From NCBI RefSeq assembly GCF_006125015.1, contig NZ_SZZN01000001.1, positions 682,001-746,000 on the forward strand: a stretch of 64,000 nucleotides of DNA. Reading direction: 5' to 3'. Below the pieces are notes generated by a model, which saw only the letters and a program-made list of their open reading frames with translations, was not told where the DNA came from and did not search any database. Positions 9,042 through 18,008 of this stretch are shown here, piece after piece. This DNA comes from Roseovarius arcticus. GTDB lineage: Bacteria; Pseudomonadota; Alphaproteobacteria; Rhodobacterales; Rhodobacteraceae. How positions within the stretch are numbered: the first letter of the stretch is position 1; each line of letters starts with the position of its first letter. The position numbers were made by a program, and so were the translations under genes.

Positions 9042-10595
9042 ATGCCTGTCACCGCATCCCGAGCACCCAATCGCCGCAGTCGCGGCAAACCGGATGCAGT
9101 CCCCTTTGTCCCGCCCATCAGCCCCGGAATGATCGGTGGGCGGTATCGCCCGCTAACTGGCCCCGAAATGGAGCGCGTACATCAACTGGTGCTGTCGCTG
9201 CTTGCCGATCTGGGGCTGTCGCAGGTCACCCCCAGCCTTCAGGCGCGCGCCGTTGCTGCGGGCTGCGATGTGGATGATGCTGGCCGCCTGCTCTTTCCCC
9301 GCGGCTTGGTCGAGGATGTGATCGCGCGCACGCGGCGCAAGTTCACGCTCCACGGGATCGACCCGAAACACGATATCGAAATCGGCGGCGGGCGGGTGCA
9401 TGCGGGCACCGGCGGCGCGGCGCCGACGATCATGGATTTTCACAGCGGCAAATACCGCGAGAGCACCGTGGCTGACCTCTTTGACATTGCCCGGCTGGTG
9501 GACCAACTGGACAACATCCACTGGTATCACCGTTCGGTCGTCGCGCGGGATGCGAAAACCATCCTCGATCTGGATATCAATACCACCTATGCGTGCCTTT
9601 CGGGCACGTCCAAATCCATCGCCGTCAGCTATACGGACAGCGCCAGCGTCAGGGCCGTCATGCCCATGCTGGATGCGGTGGCCGGGGGCGAGGGCAAGTT
9701 CCGCGAGCGCCCGTTTTGCACTGCGGTTTGCTGCCACGTGGTGCCGCCGATGCGCTTTGCCACCGAAAGCTGCGAGGCGCTCGAGGCGGCGATTCTGGCC
9801 GGGATGCCGATCCTGCTGGTTGCAGCTGGTCAGGCCGGGGCCACGGCGCCCGCCGCGCTGGCCGGGGCCGTCGCGCAATCCTGCGCCGAGGTGCTGGCCG
9901 GGCTGATCCTGTGCAACATCATCGATCCCGAGTGTCGGGGCATCTTTGCCACATGGCCCTTCGTAAGCGACCTGCGCACCGGTGCAATGTCGGGCGGCTC
10001 AGGCGAGCAGGCCTTGCTGTCGGCTGCATGCGCCCAGATGGCCGGATTTTACGACCTGCCCAATTCGGTGCCCGCCGGAATGACCGACAGCAAACTGCCC
10101 GACATGCAGGCGGGGGGTGAAAAGGGCTATACTATTTCGCTTGCGGCGCATGCGGGGGCGTCGATGATCCATGAATGTGCAGGCATGCATGGATCGCTCA
10201 TGGGTACCAATTTTGAAAGCTACGTTCTGGACAACGATCTGATCGGGGCGATCCTGCGCACCGTGCGCGGTGTCGAGGTCACCGAGGACACGCTGAGCTT
10301 TGACGTGATCCGTGATGTCGTGCTGGGAGAGGGGCATTACCTTGGGCATCCGCAAACCTTCAGCCGGATGAAGACGGATTACCTCTACCCAAAGATCGCC
10401 GACCGGCGCAGCATCAGCGCGTGGGAGGATGCGGGCGCCCGCGATGCCCGCGACGTCGCCCGCGATACGGTGCAGCAGATTCTGGCCGAGCATTATCCTG
10501 CCCATATCCCCGAAGCGGTGGACCGGCAGCTTCGCGAGAATTTCAACATCATCCTGCCCCGAGATAGGATGCGCGCTGGAAACGGAAGTTGGTAG
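9042..10595 (+). CDS. MttB superfamily methyltransferase, non-pyrrolysine
   Basis: 517 residues matching the trimethylamine methyltransferase (MttB) superfamily: N-terminal RRSRG, GRYRPLTGPEMERVH, then TIMDFHSGKYRESTVADLFDIARLVDQLDNIHW and a C-terminal FNIILPRDRM. There is no in-frame TAG, so it is a non-pyrrolysine homolog such as those that demethylate glycine betaine or related quaternary amines. Characterised members transfer a methyl group to a corrinoid protein, but no corrinoid-protein gene is seen in this window. The next gene begins 24 bp downstream and encodes a dimethylglycine-dehydrogenase-like enzyme, suggesting sequential demethylation. Confidence 0.85.
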   Translation: MPVTASRAPNRRSRGKPDAVPFVPPISPGMIGGRYRPLTGPEMERVHQLVLSLLADLGLSQVTPSLQARAVAAGCDVDDAGRLLFPRGLVEDVIARTRRKFTLHGIDPKHDIEIGGGRVHAGTGGAAPTIMDFHSGKYRESTVADLFDIARLVDQLDNIHWYHRSVVARDAKTILDLDINTTYACLSGTSKSIAVSYTDSASVRAVMPMLDAVAGGEGKFRERPFCTAVCCHVVPPMRFATESCEALEAAILAGMPILLVAAGQAGATAPAALAGAVAQSCAEVLAGLILCNIIDPECRGIFATWPFVSDLRTGAMSGGSGEQALLSAACAQMAGFYDLPNSVPAGMTDSKLPDMQAGGEKGYTISLAAHAGASMIHECAGMHGSLMGTNFESYVLDNDLIGAILRTVRGVEVTEDTLSFDVIRDVVLGEGHYLGHPQTFSRMKTDYLYPKIADRRSISAWEDAGARDARDVARDTVQQILAEHYPAHIPEAVDRQLRENFNIILPRDRMRAGNGSW

Positions 10596-10618
10596 ACCAA
10601 GACGGAAAGGATAGCGAG

Positions 10619-13030
10619 ATGCAGTCTCACGCAAAGGTGGTGATCATCGGCGGTGGCATGATGGGCGTGGGCCTGGCCTATCACTTGGCCGAGGAAGGCT
10701 GGAGAGACATCGTGCTAATCGAGAAGGGTGAGTTGACCAGCGGCTCTACCTGGCACGCGGCAGGGCAATGCCCCAGCTTTATCAGCAACTACAACATGGC
10801 CAAGATCCACCACTATTCCAACACGCTCTACCCGCGGCTGGAAGAGATCACCGGCCAGCCGGCGGGATGGCATGGCTGCGGCGGCATCCGCCTAGCCACC
10901 ACGCAGGAAGAGGTGGACTGGTTCCGCCATGTCGCCGGGTTTTCGGCTAATGTGGGCTTTCACATGGAAATCATCGGCCCGGACCGGATCAAAGAACTAA
11001 ACCCCTGGCTAGAGACCGATGGCATTCTTGCCGGGGCCTACACGAACATGGACGGCCATGTGGACCCCTCCAGCGCCTGCAATGCCATGGCCGCCGGCGC
11101 GCGCCAGTTCGGCGCGACGATTCTGCGCCGCACGCGCGTGACAGACATCAAGCTGCTGCCCTCGGGCGAATTCGAGGTGACGACCGACAAGGGAAACATC
11201 ACTTGCGAACATGTCGTCAATGCCGCCGGCTGCTATGCGCGCGAAGTCGGTAAGTGGGTGGGCGTCGAGACGCCGATCACCAATATGGAGCACCAGTATC
11301 TGGTGACCGAGCCGCTTGCGGAATTCGCAGGCTCGGATTTCGAGCTGCCCGTGATGCGCGATCCGGCGACAGCAGGCTACTACAGGCAGGAGCAAAAGGC
11401 CGGGCTGGTCGGCATCTACGAACATTTCGGTAGCCGCGAGGCCTGGGCGGGCCGTGGCGGATTTCCCGAATGGAACAGCGAGAACGAACTTTTCGAGGGC
11501 GATATCGACCGCATCGCGCCTTGGCTGGAAAAGGCGCTGGAGCGGATGCCGATCTTTGCCAATGCGGGCATCAAGCGCATCATCAACGGTGCAATTCCCC
11601 ATACGCCCGATGGAAACCCGCTGGTCGGCCCCGCCCCCGGACTGCGCAATTACTGGCAGTGCTGCGGGGCGGCCATCGGCATCGCGCAGGGGGCGGGCAC
11701 CGGCAAATACCTGGCGCAGTGGATGATACATGGCGATGCCGAGATCAACATGCACTGCGTCGATCCGCGCCGCTTCGGGGCCTATGCGGACCCGGATTAT
11801 ACCCGTGCCAAGAGCTTCGACGATTACGAAAACATGTTCGAAACCCCGCTGCCGGGGCGCGAGATCCATGCAGGCCGCCCCAGCCGGGTGTCGCCGCTTT
11901 ACGAGCCGCTCAAGGCCAAGGGCGCAGTTTACACCGAGGTCTATGGCTGGGAGCGGCCCAAATATTTCGCCCCCAAAGGGTTCGAGGAAACGCTGCAGTA
12001 TCGCCGCAACAACGTCTTTGACATCGTGGCGCAGGAGGCCCAGGCCGTGCGCGAGCGTGTGGGTCTCATGGACCTTTCCAGCTTTGCCAAGTTCGATGTT
12101 ACCGGCCCGGGCGCCGAGGCGCTTTTGGACGGGCTGACCGCCAACAAGTTGCCGAAAAAGATCGGCGGCATCACCCTGACCCATGTTCTGTCGGATAATG
12201 GCCGGATCGACGGCGAATGGACCGTCACGCGGCTCGCCGATGATCGCTTCTATGTGTTGACGGGTGCTGGCACCGAGCGGATGGCGCTCGATCAGCTGAC
12301 TTTTGCTGCAGACGACGTTGTGACCATCGCCAATGTGACCGATGAGTTTGGCATGCTGGTGGTTGCCGGTCCGAAGGCGCGCGATGTGCTGGCGCCTCTC
12401 ACCGATGCCGACCTGAGCAATGCGGGCTTCCGCTGGCTCTTTGCGCGGGAGATCAAGATCGCGGGTATTCCCGTGCGCGCGCTGCGCGTGAATTACGTGG
12501 GCGAGCTGGGCTGGGAGTTGCACGCGCCCATGGCCGAGCTGGCAAGGCTCTACGACGCCATCTGGGCCGAAGGAACGGCGCATGGCATCGCCGATTTCGG
12601 CGTGCAGGCAGTGAATTCCCTACGGATGGAAAAGGGCTATCGCGGATACGGATCGGAGCTGACCAACGAGATCACCTTGATCGAGGCCGATTGCACTCGC
12701 TTCTATGCCCCCGAAAAGGGCTATTTCAAGGGCCGCACCGCAACAGAGACTGTGCGCCTGAAGGGGATTGCCACCAAGCTGGTCTATGGCGAGGTGGCCG
12801 CCACCGATTGCGACATCTATGGCGGCGAGGCGGTGATGCATGGAGATAGCGTCGTGGGCGTCTGCACCTCGGGCGGCTACGGCCACGCCACCGGCAAGAG
12901 TCTCGTCTTTGCCTATGTGGAGCCGGACGCCACCGATGGCCTAGAGGTTGTCATTCTGGGCGAACGCCGGGCGCTGACACTTCATGACACTCCGGTCTGG
13001 GACCCCGCGAATGCCCGACAGAAGGCTTAA
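10619..13030 (+). CDS. FAD-dependent dehydrogenase, dimethylglycine/sarcosine type, with GcvT domain
   Basis: 803 residues from ATG 10619, preceded by GGAAAGGA. N-terminal FAD-binding oxidoreductase domain with VVIIGGGMMGVGLAYHLAEEG (GxGxxG-like) and LTSGSTWHAAGQ near residue 45, where mammalian DMGDH carries its flavinylated histidine (here in TWHAAG). From about residue 430 comes a GcvT-like tetrahydrofolate domain (RVGLMDLSSFAKFDVTGPGAEALLDGL, NYVGELGWELHAP). The architecture is that of dimethylglycine or sarcosine dehydrogenase, which oxidatively demethylate N-methyl amines with one-carbon transfer to folate. Co-transcribed with the MttB homolog. Confidence 0.88.
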   Translation: MQSHAKVVIIGGGMMGVGLAYHLAEEGWRDIVLIEKGELTSGSTWHAAGQCPSFISNYNMAKIHHYSNTLYPRLEEITGQPAGWHGCGGIRLATTQEEVDWFRHVAGFSANVGFHMEIIGPDRIKELNPWLETDGILAGAYTNMDGHVDPSSACNAMAAGARQFGATILRRTRVTDIKLLPSGEFEVTTDKGNITCEHVVNAAGCYAREVGKWVGVETPITNMEHQYLVTEPLAEFAGSDFELPVMRDPATAGYYRQEQKAGLVGIYEHFGSREAWAGRGGFPEWNSENELFEGDIDRIAPWLEKALERMPIFANAGIKRIINGAIPHTPDGNPLVGPAPGLRNYWQCCGAAIGIAQGAGTGKYLAQWMIHGDAEINMHCVDPRRFGAYADPDYTRAKSFDDYENMFETPLPGREIHAGRPSRVSPLYEPLKAKGAVYTEVYGWERPKYFAPKGFEETLQYRRNNVFDIVAQEAQAVRERVGLMDLSSFAKFDVTGPGAEALLDGLTANKLPKKIGGITLTHVLSDNGRIDGEWTVTRLADDRFYVLTGAGTERMALDQLTFAADDVVTIANVTDEFGMLVVAGPKARDVLAPLTDADLSNAGFRWLFAREIKIAGIPVRALRVNYVGELGWELHAPMAELARLYDAIWAEGTAHGIADFGVQAVNSLRMEKGYRGYGSELTNEITLIEADCTRFYAPEKGYFKGRTATETVRLKGIATKLVYGEVAATDCDIYGGEAVMHGDSVVGVCTSGGYGHATGKSLVFAYVEPDATDGLEVVILGERRALTLHDTPVWDPANARQKA

Positions 13031-13766
13031 CTAAGTGTCAGGTTGTGAGGGATGAACCGCCGTTCGTATCGCCTGCGGCAGTCAGCGAAATGTGTTCGAA
13101 GCCAAAGCCGGACCTTCCGCCCTTTCAAACGGCGATGGCCTTCAAAACCGTGCCAACTCCATCCGGACTTCCCTCTTCACCCGTCCGTGTTGGAACGATT
13201 GGGAGACGATAAGGTGTTAACGTCGATGAGATGAAACCGTACAGACCGAAGCAACGGCGGGCTCATCCCGGCGCGAAGGATTTCAACGAATTATATCTCG
13301 TTTTTCATATCCTAATTTCTGTTTCTTTCTGTTGCACCATCGCTGGTTTGAAAATTAACCGTGGACATGTACTTGGTATTACCCACCTCGAATTTGGCCA
13401 GCGCGGCGTCGGCAGCCTAGGTCAGGGCAATTGTGAGTGGGAGGTTTTCATGACGTGGTATTCTCTGCTTAGCCACGTTCCCAGTTCAAACTTAGCCGCC
13501 GACCGGCATTGCTTGCACATCCGAATTTCGCGGTGCAAGCGCGTAAACACCTGTCGCGGAACGACCGCCACCAATGCAACTGCAAAGCCTAGCGGCAGAA
13601 ATGGCCTGCGGCGGCGGGATCAGACCAGAGACTGTTACAGCGCGCCCACCCCATCGCGTAGATTGAAGCTGTAACCCGATTTTGACGATGCGTGCGGGTG
13701 GGCCGACGGCAGCCGCCCCACCCCGCCATGACAAGGCCGGGTCCATTTGGGCGGCCTTTAGCTTGC
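13031..13766. other. Intergenic stretch, 736 bp, no gene recognised
   Basis: Several short open frames exist on both strands (for example 13231-13674 plus), but their translations look like random reading of GC-rich DNA and none has a convincing ribosome binding site or family motif. The part 13500-13700 has the feel of decayed mobile DNA, but I cannot name a family. The only structured element seen is the inverted repeat at 13733-13758. Confidence 0.5.
13733..13758 (-). terminator. Possible terminator downstream of fccB
   Basis: Perfect 7-bp arms AAGGCCG / CGGCCTT separated by 12 bp, starting 8 bp past the fccB stop codon on the minus strand. There is no long T-run after it, so it is a weak intrinsic terminator at best. 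Confidence 0.35.
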
Positions 13767-15050
13767 TTAGGTGAATGTGTCGGCAACGATGCTGGCATAC
13801 CAGCCGTGTGCATCCTTTGCCTCCTTGCCGCGATACTTCTGATTGGCTCCCAGCGGGCTTGTGCCGCTTGCATTTTCTATGGGCGCGACCTTGCCTTCCT
13901 TGACCTCGTACATTGCCGCGACAGAAATTGCGTATTCCGGTGCAAGTAGACTGTAGCAGGCGTTGATGTAGACGGGGTCGCCAACCGGATCACCTTGCAT
14001 CAACGCGCCGATGGCAGCGGCGCAAACCTTGGCTTCGCTGTTCGCGATCGTGGCGGATTTAGGCAAACCGGTTGATGCGGCGTCGCCAATCACGTGAATG
14101 TTCTGCTGGCCACTCACCACCAGCGACGTGGGATCCGCTGGACACCAGCCGGACTGGTCGATCAGTCCCGCCGCTTCGGCGATAGCGCCGGCTTTCTCCG
14201 GCGGGATCAAGTTAAGCACATCGCCCACATGCCGACTGCCATCTGCACAGATGAGCGTTTTTTGCCCGACATCGACGCCCGTCACGCGGCCAAATTCTGC
14301 CCCTTGGACGCGTTCGATCATACCGGGATAGAGGCTTGACCAGCCTTCCTCGAACAACGCCTGTTTGGCGAAGCCGTCGTTAGCGTCAAGGATCAGCACC
14401 TTTGATCTCGGCTTGGACTGCTTGAGGTAATGCGCGATCAGGCTGACACGCTCGTAGGGGCCGGGCGGGCACCGGAAGGGCGAGGTCGGAATTGCGACGA
14501 TCACAGTGCCGCCATCCTCCATTGCTTGAATCTGATCGCGCAGAAGCTGGGTCTGCGGGCCGGCCTTCCAAGCGTGGGGCATGACCCCCATCGCCGCCTC
14601 GTCATAGCCGTCGATCGCATCGAAACGGGTGGCGATACCAGGTGCCAGCACCAGACGGTCATAGCTGAGGGCCTGACCTTCGGCGAGGCTGACAGAACCG
14701 GCATCAGTGTCGATCCCTGTCGCGCGGTCGGCAACAACGTTGATATTATAGCCGTCCCGCAAGCGGGCATAGTCCACTGTCATGGCCGATAGCGGAGTCA
14801 TGCCCGCGATCACCGTGTTACTAAACGGGCATGTAACATATTGGGGGTTTTGCTCGACCAGGGTAATATTAAGATCTGGATTGGCGCGGCGAAGATACTT
14901 GGCGCATGTCGCACCACCAAAGCCGCCTCCGACGATGACCACACGGCCACCTGCGCCAGCCTGTTGGGCGAACATCTGGGCTGGAGCGGCAAGACTGCCA
15001 AATGCCCCCGCCGCCAACGCTGAGCTAAAGGATCTGCGGGAAAGTTTCAT
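13767..15050 (-). CDS. fccB: Flavocytochrome c sulfide dehydrogenase flavoprotein (FccB/SoxF)
   Basis: 427 residues with a twin-arginine signal (MKLSRRSFSSALAAGAFG) for folded export. FAD-binding VVIVGGGFGGATCAKYLRRANP follows, and the cysteine in PQYVTCPFSNTVIAG matches the Cys that covalently holds FAD in Allochromatium FccB. Further cysteines in RCPPGPYER and NACYSLLAPEY fit the redox disulfide region. It oxidises sulfide to sulfur or polysulfide in the periplasm, passing electrons to the cytochrome partner encoded 11 bp upstream. No other sox genes are in the window, so its role may be sulfide detoxification. Confidence 0.9.
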   Translation of the reverse strand: MKLSRRSFSSALAAGAFGSLAAPAQMFAQQAGAGGRVVIVGGGFGGATCAKYLRRANPDLNITLVEQNPQYVTCPFSNTVIAGMTPLSAMTVDYARLRDGYNINVVADRATGIDTDAGSVSLAEGQALSYDRLVLAPGIATRFDAIDGYDEAAMGVMPHAWKAGPQTQLLRDQIQAMEDGGTVIVAIPTSPFRCPPGPYERVSLIAHYLKQSKPRSKVLILDANDGFAKQALFEEGWSSLYPGMIERVQGAEFGRVTGVDVGQKTLICADGSRHVGDVLNLIPPEKAGAIAEAAGLIDQSGWCPADPTSLVVSGQQNIHVIGDAASTGLPKSATIANSEAKVCAAAIGALMQGDPVGDPVYINACYSLLAPEYAISVAAMYEVKEGKVAPIENASGTSPLGANQKYRGKEAKDAHGWYASIVADTFT

Positions 15051-15061
15051 GATCGGTCTCC

Positions 15062-15367
15062 TCAGCGGTTAAGGGTTTGGAAATAGTCAGCGAGCGCCTG
15101 AATCTGCGCGTCTGTAATACCGCGGGCAATCGGTCCCATGATGCGACCCTTGCCCTGCTCGTATTTGAACTCGTTCATCTCCTCGACAAACTCCTCGCGT
15201 TTGATGTCATCAAGCTCGTCGATGGATCCGGGACTGTTGCCATCGGTACCGTGGCAGGCAGCGCAACTGTCGGCGAGCAACCGGATGGTTGGCTCGGCCG
15301 ACCCCGTGGTAGGCAGCAATGCGGCTGCCAGCGTAATCGGTGTAATAAAATTCAAAATTAGGCGCAT
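15062..15367 (-). CDS. Cytochrome c subunit of sulfide dehydrogenase (FccA/SoxE-like)
   Basis: 101 residues from ATG 15367, chosen because it has a GGAGGAACCAAT ribosome site and begins a clean signal peptide (MRLILNFITPITLAAALLP). The frame is open for 175 more codons upstream, but that part has no signal peptide or family character. One CAACH heme motif near residue 35 and a methionine in RIMGPIARG as sixth ligand. A single-heme domain like one half of FccA or SoxE. It precedes fccB by 11 bp, so they form an operon. An anaerobox lies 214 bp upstream. Confidence 0.85.
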   Translation of the reverse strand: MRLILNFITPITLAAALLPTTGSAEPTIRLLADSCAACHGTDGNSPGSIDELDDIKREEFVEEMNEFKYEQGKGRIMGPIARGITDAQIQALADYFQTLNR

Positions 15368-15581
15368 ATTGGTTCCTCCGAGCTTCTCGGCGCAAAACGA
15401 CCTCGTGGTGAACCGCACGTCCTCGCAGCGATAGTCGGCTGGGCACGGCCCGTATCTGCGCGACTCATGAAAGCGAGAAAAGATGACACTCCTAACTTGG
15501 CGCACACTTTTCCTGCGACAAAAGTTCTGAAATGCAGTTGGCGATTCCCTATCAGTGGTACCGCGCGCCACGACGAGGAAA

Positions 15582-15595
15582 TTGATTTGCGTCAA
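15582..15595 (-). promoter_or_regulatory. FNR/FixK-type anaerobox upstream of fccA
   Basis: TTGATTTGCGTCAA, a perfect match to TTGAY-N4-RTCAA, in the gap between the thioredoxin-like gene end and fccA. It is 214 bp from the fccA start codon, so a long leader would be required if it acts as an activator site. Confidence 0.6.
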
Positions 15596-15746
15596 TGTCC
15601 GCAAAATTTTCCAACGGCGCCTTACGGGATCAACCAGAACTGCGCTCTTGGACGTCACAACCAATCCGAAGGTTGCGGTGCCGGTGCAATAGTCTGCGGG
15701 GGTACAAGGCAGCCAACTTAGATTGCCGCACTCGAGAATAACCATC

Positions 15747-15983
15747 TCAGGCGGACAACCACCCCTCAAGTTTGGACTTGTCAGGCAAGCCGCCCGCGTG
15801 AACCAGCGTGCCATCCACCGCGATGCCCGGCGTGGACATGACTCCCGCCATTGCAATTTCTCGTGGATCGGTAATCTTTTCAATTGTGACATCGATTGCT
15901 AGGTCTGATGCGGCGCCTTTAACCATCTGCTCGGTGGCGTCGCAGCGTTTGCAGCCAGGACCGTAGATCTTGACGATTTTCAT
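15747..15983 (-). CDS. Small thioredoxin-like disulfide protein
   Basis: 78 residues resembling the redox-active disulfide protein 2 / thioredoxin-like family: MKIVKIYGPGCKRCDATEQMVK with a CxxC at C11/C14 and a cis-proline segment VMSTPGIAVDG. No signal peptide, so it is cytoplasmic. The gene follows the permease by 12 bp in an arsR-permease-thioredoxin arrangement often seen in bacteria; the thioredoxin may reduce or deliver the thiol-bound substrate of the permease. The substrate is unknown. Confidence 0.85.
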   Translation of the reverse strand: MKIVKIYGPGCKRCDATEQMVKGAASDLAIDVTIEKITDPREIAMAGVMSTPGIAVDGTLVHAGGLPDKSKLEGWLSA

Positions 15984-15995
15984 GGTTCATCTCCT

Positions 15996-17054
15996 TCAGA
16001 GCAACGCGTTGAACAGAAATCCAGTGGCCAAGATGCCCGAGGCCACCACTGCGATAAAGATCGCGATCAGGCGCAGAGTCAGCACTTGCTTTAGGATGAT
16101 CATTTCCGGCAGGCTGAGCGCAATCACCGACATCATGAAGGCCAGTGTCGTGCCCAGAGCCGCGCCCTTGCCCAAAAGCGCTTCGACGATGGGGATGACG
16201 CCCGCTGCGTTGGTATACATCGGAACGCCGACCACCACAGCCGCAGGTACAGACCACCATGCCTCCCCACCCATGATCCTCAGCATGACGGCCTCGGGTA
16301 CATAGCCGTGGATGAGCGCACCGATGGAAATGCCGATCACGACCCAGATCCAGACCTTTCCCAGGATTTCTTTGACCTGATCCAGCCCGACCTTGATGCG
16401 GTCGACCATAGTCAGCCGTTCCTCTTGCAAACCATTTGCCGCGCCTGCGTTCAGCTCGCGCACCCAGTCTTGCAGGTATCTCTCAAGCCCCATCCGCCCC
16501 ATAATCCAGCCAGACACCGTCGCAATCGTGAACCCGAATACCAGATAGATTGCCGTGATTTTCCACCCCACCAGTCCGAACAGGAGCCCCAGACCAACCG
16601 GCCCCACCATTGGTCCGGCAATCAGGAACGAAAAGGTGACGCCGAGCGGAATGCCTGCGGAGACAAAGCCGATAAACAGCGGCACCGAAGAGCAAGAGCA
16701 GAACGGAGTCAGCACCCCCAGCCCCGAAGCGAGCGGATAGCCAAGTATCTCGCGCTTGCCGGACAGGATCGCTCGCGTCTTTTCCGGGCTAAACCAGCTT
16801 CGTAGCACGCCTGTGACAAAGACTATGAGCGTAAGCAGGAAAAGCACTTTGGGGACGTCATAGAGGAAAAAGGCAATCGCCTCGCCTGTATGACTGTGCC
16901 GCGGGATCGGAAGAAGCGCCGTTGCCCATTCCGAAAATGGAATTAGCTGCCGATAAAGCAGCACCCAGACAACGCCGCCTACGGCGATACCGAAATACCA
17001 GAACCAATCAGGACGCTCGCGAAGAGGCTCGGTGCCATGTGTCTCTGCGGTCAT
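15996..17054 (-). CDS. Permease of the UPF0718/DUF318 (ArsP/YraQ) family
   Basis: 352 residues with about eight to ten hydrophobic helices. Family signature TPFCSCSSVPLFIGFVSAGIP carries the CSCS cysteines, followed by PLGVTFSFLIAGPMVGPVGLGLL and GVPMYTNAAGVIPIVEALL, which define the permease family that includes ArsP (trivalent organoarsenical efflux) and YraQ. The start overlaps the end of arsR by 4 bp. With an ArsR sensor and a small thioredoxin it forms one operon. Arsenic is a possible substrate, but no arsenite-specific genes (arsB, arsC, acr3) are present. Confidence 0.85.
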   Translation of the reverse strand: MTAETHGTEPLRERPDWFWYFGIAVGGVVWVLLYRQLIPFSEWATALLPIPRHSHTGEAIAFFLYDVPKVLFLLTLIVFVTGVLRSWFSPEKTRAILSGKREILGYPLASGLGVLTPFCSCSSVPLFIGFVSAGIPLGVTFSFLIAGPMVGPVGLGLLFGLVGWKITAIYLVFGFTIATVSGWIMGRMGLERYLQDWVRELNAGAANGLQEERLTMVDRIKVGLDQVKEILGKVWIWVVIGISIGALIHGYVPEAVMLRIMGGEAWWSVPAAVVVGVPMYTNAAGVIPIVEALLGKGAALGTTLAFMMSVIALSLPEMIILKQVLTLRLIAIFIAVVASGILATGFLFNALL

Positions 17055-17341
17055 GCGACAGCCCTTTCAAATTCGATTTCGACGCGAAGCACAGCCTCAA
17101 GAACGTCCGCAACACCGGCGCTTAGATCTGGATTGATACGATATCGCACCCATTGGGCGTCACGACGGTCGATCACCAGACACGCTTGCTTGAGAACTTG
17201 CATGTGCCGCGACATTCGGCTTTGGGTCGCACCCAGGGTCTGCATCAATTCGCAGACACAGTGTTCGTCACCATCGCGAAGGAGCCGGATCGCCGCGAGC
17301 CTCGTGGGCTCGGCCAGAGCGGAAAGAACGTTTAGAATCAT
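17051..17341 (-). CDS. ArsR-family metalloregulator
   Basis: 96 residues from ATG 17341 (site AAGGGGGAT just upstream); a longer frame to 17410 exists but lacks ArsR similarity. Winged helix with ALAEPTRLAAIRLLRDGDEHCVCELMQTLGATQSRMSRHMQVLKQACLV. The CVCELM cysteines sit in the alpha3 metal-binding position used by ArsR/CmtR-like repressors. It heads the permease-thioredoxin operon and probably represses it. A TTGAC-N4-ATCAA box lies 48 bp upstream, so the operon could be both derepressed by ligand and activated under low oxygen. Confidence 0.88.
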   Translation of the reverse strand: MILNVLSALAEPTRLAAIRLLRDGDEHCVCELMQTLGATQSRMSRHMQVLKQACLVIDRRDAQWVRYRINPDLSAGVADVLEAVLRVEIEFERAVA

Positions 17342-17389
17342 GACGGCATCCCCCTTATGCGCTTGTACGCATGACGGGGCCTCGACGCC

Positions 17390-17403
17390 TTGACCTGAAT
17401 CAA
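17390..17403 (-). promoter_or_regulatory. FNR/FixK-type anaerobox upstream of arsR
   Basis: TTGACCTGAATCAA, perfect TTGAY-N4-RTCAA, 48 bp upstream of the arsR start. The spacing suits an activator site near -41.5 of a promoter with a short leader. Confidence 0.7.
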
Positions 17404-17441
17404 AACCCACAGGTTTAACCGCGACCTGTTAGTTTTGAGAA

Positions 17442-18008
17442 TTATCCTCTCGACGCATTGGCAACAGATGACCGAAGGCCATCTGCGACGGGACAGGCGT
17501 TGAAATCGCCGGACATCAGCTCTTCCATGAAAAGGCTGGTAAACTGTGCGCGGCCGTGGGTGCCGGACTTTGAATAAATGCTGGTGGTCTGGGCCCGAAC
17601 AGTGCCGGACGCCGTGGTTCTGACTTGGGCTATGGCCTCGTTGTCCAAACCCTTGAGGATCATTAGGGCGACATCGCGCTCTGCTGCCGTCAGGTTCCAG
17701 TCGTCGAAGAAGTCGTCCATCACCTCGGCCATCTGTCCGCGCGCGACTTTCAGCCCGGCGTCCATATCATCCATCCGCGCCAGTAATCGACGCAGCTCTA
17801 CCATCATGAACGCGACCCCGCCGACGAGCGCGACAGAGGCCATAGCTTCGAGTGCGAAGTGCATATCATAAGGACCCATGCCTGCGCGCAAATCCGAAAT
17901 CACATCGCCGATGAAAAACAATGCGCAGAGCGACTGCAAGATAATGAGGCAGGCGAGCACTGTCGCCCGCCGTCCCCCTGCATGTCCAGACTGCTTTGGT
18001 CGCTTCAT
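17442..18008 (-). CDS. Membrane-anchored LuxR-type transcription regulator
   Basis: 188 residues. Two hydrophobic helices near the N-terminus (ATVLACLIILQSLCALFFIGD and AMASVALVGGVAFMMVE), a short linker with coiled-coil character (LRRLLARMDDMDAGLKVARGQ), then a LuxR/FixJ-type helix-turn-helix in LTAAERDVALMILKGLDNEAIAQVRTTASGTVRAQTTSIYSKSG. There is no receiver or autoinducer domain, so sensing must come through the membrane part or a partner protein. Its start overlaps the cytochrome b561 stop by 4 bp, suggesting that the cytochrome is the partner. Confidence 0.8.
   Translation of the reverse strand: MKRPKQSGHAGGRRATVLACLIILQSLCALFFIGDVISDLRAGMGPYDMHFALEAMASVALVGGVAFMMVELRRLLARMDDMDAGLKVARGQMAEVMDDFFDDWNLTAAERDVALMILKGLDNEAIAQVRTTASGTVRAQTTSIYSKSGTHGRAQFTSLFMEELMSGDFNACPVADGLRSSVANASRG

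Noticed and set aside
9042..10595. Pyrrolysine-containing MttB
   Set aside because: No in-frame TAG codon exists, so this is a non-pyrrolysine member.
11009..12583. 524-codon minus-strand frame inside the dehydrogenase gene
   Set aside because: Antisense shadow of a well-supported FAD/GcvT enzyme.
13231..13674. 147-codon frame after the dehydrogenase gene
   Set aside because: No ribosome site, no family pattern, and the composition reads like a chance frame in GC-rich DNA.
15370..15892. Long N-terminal extension of the cytochrome c (FccA-like) gene
   Set aside because: It would bury a clean signal peptide and it covers the promoter region with the anaerobox; the internal ATG has a GGAGGA site.
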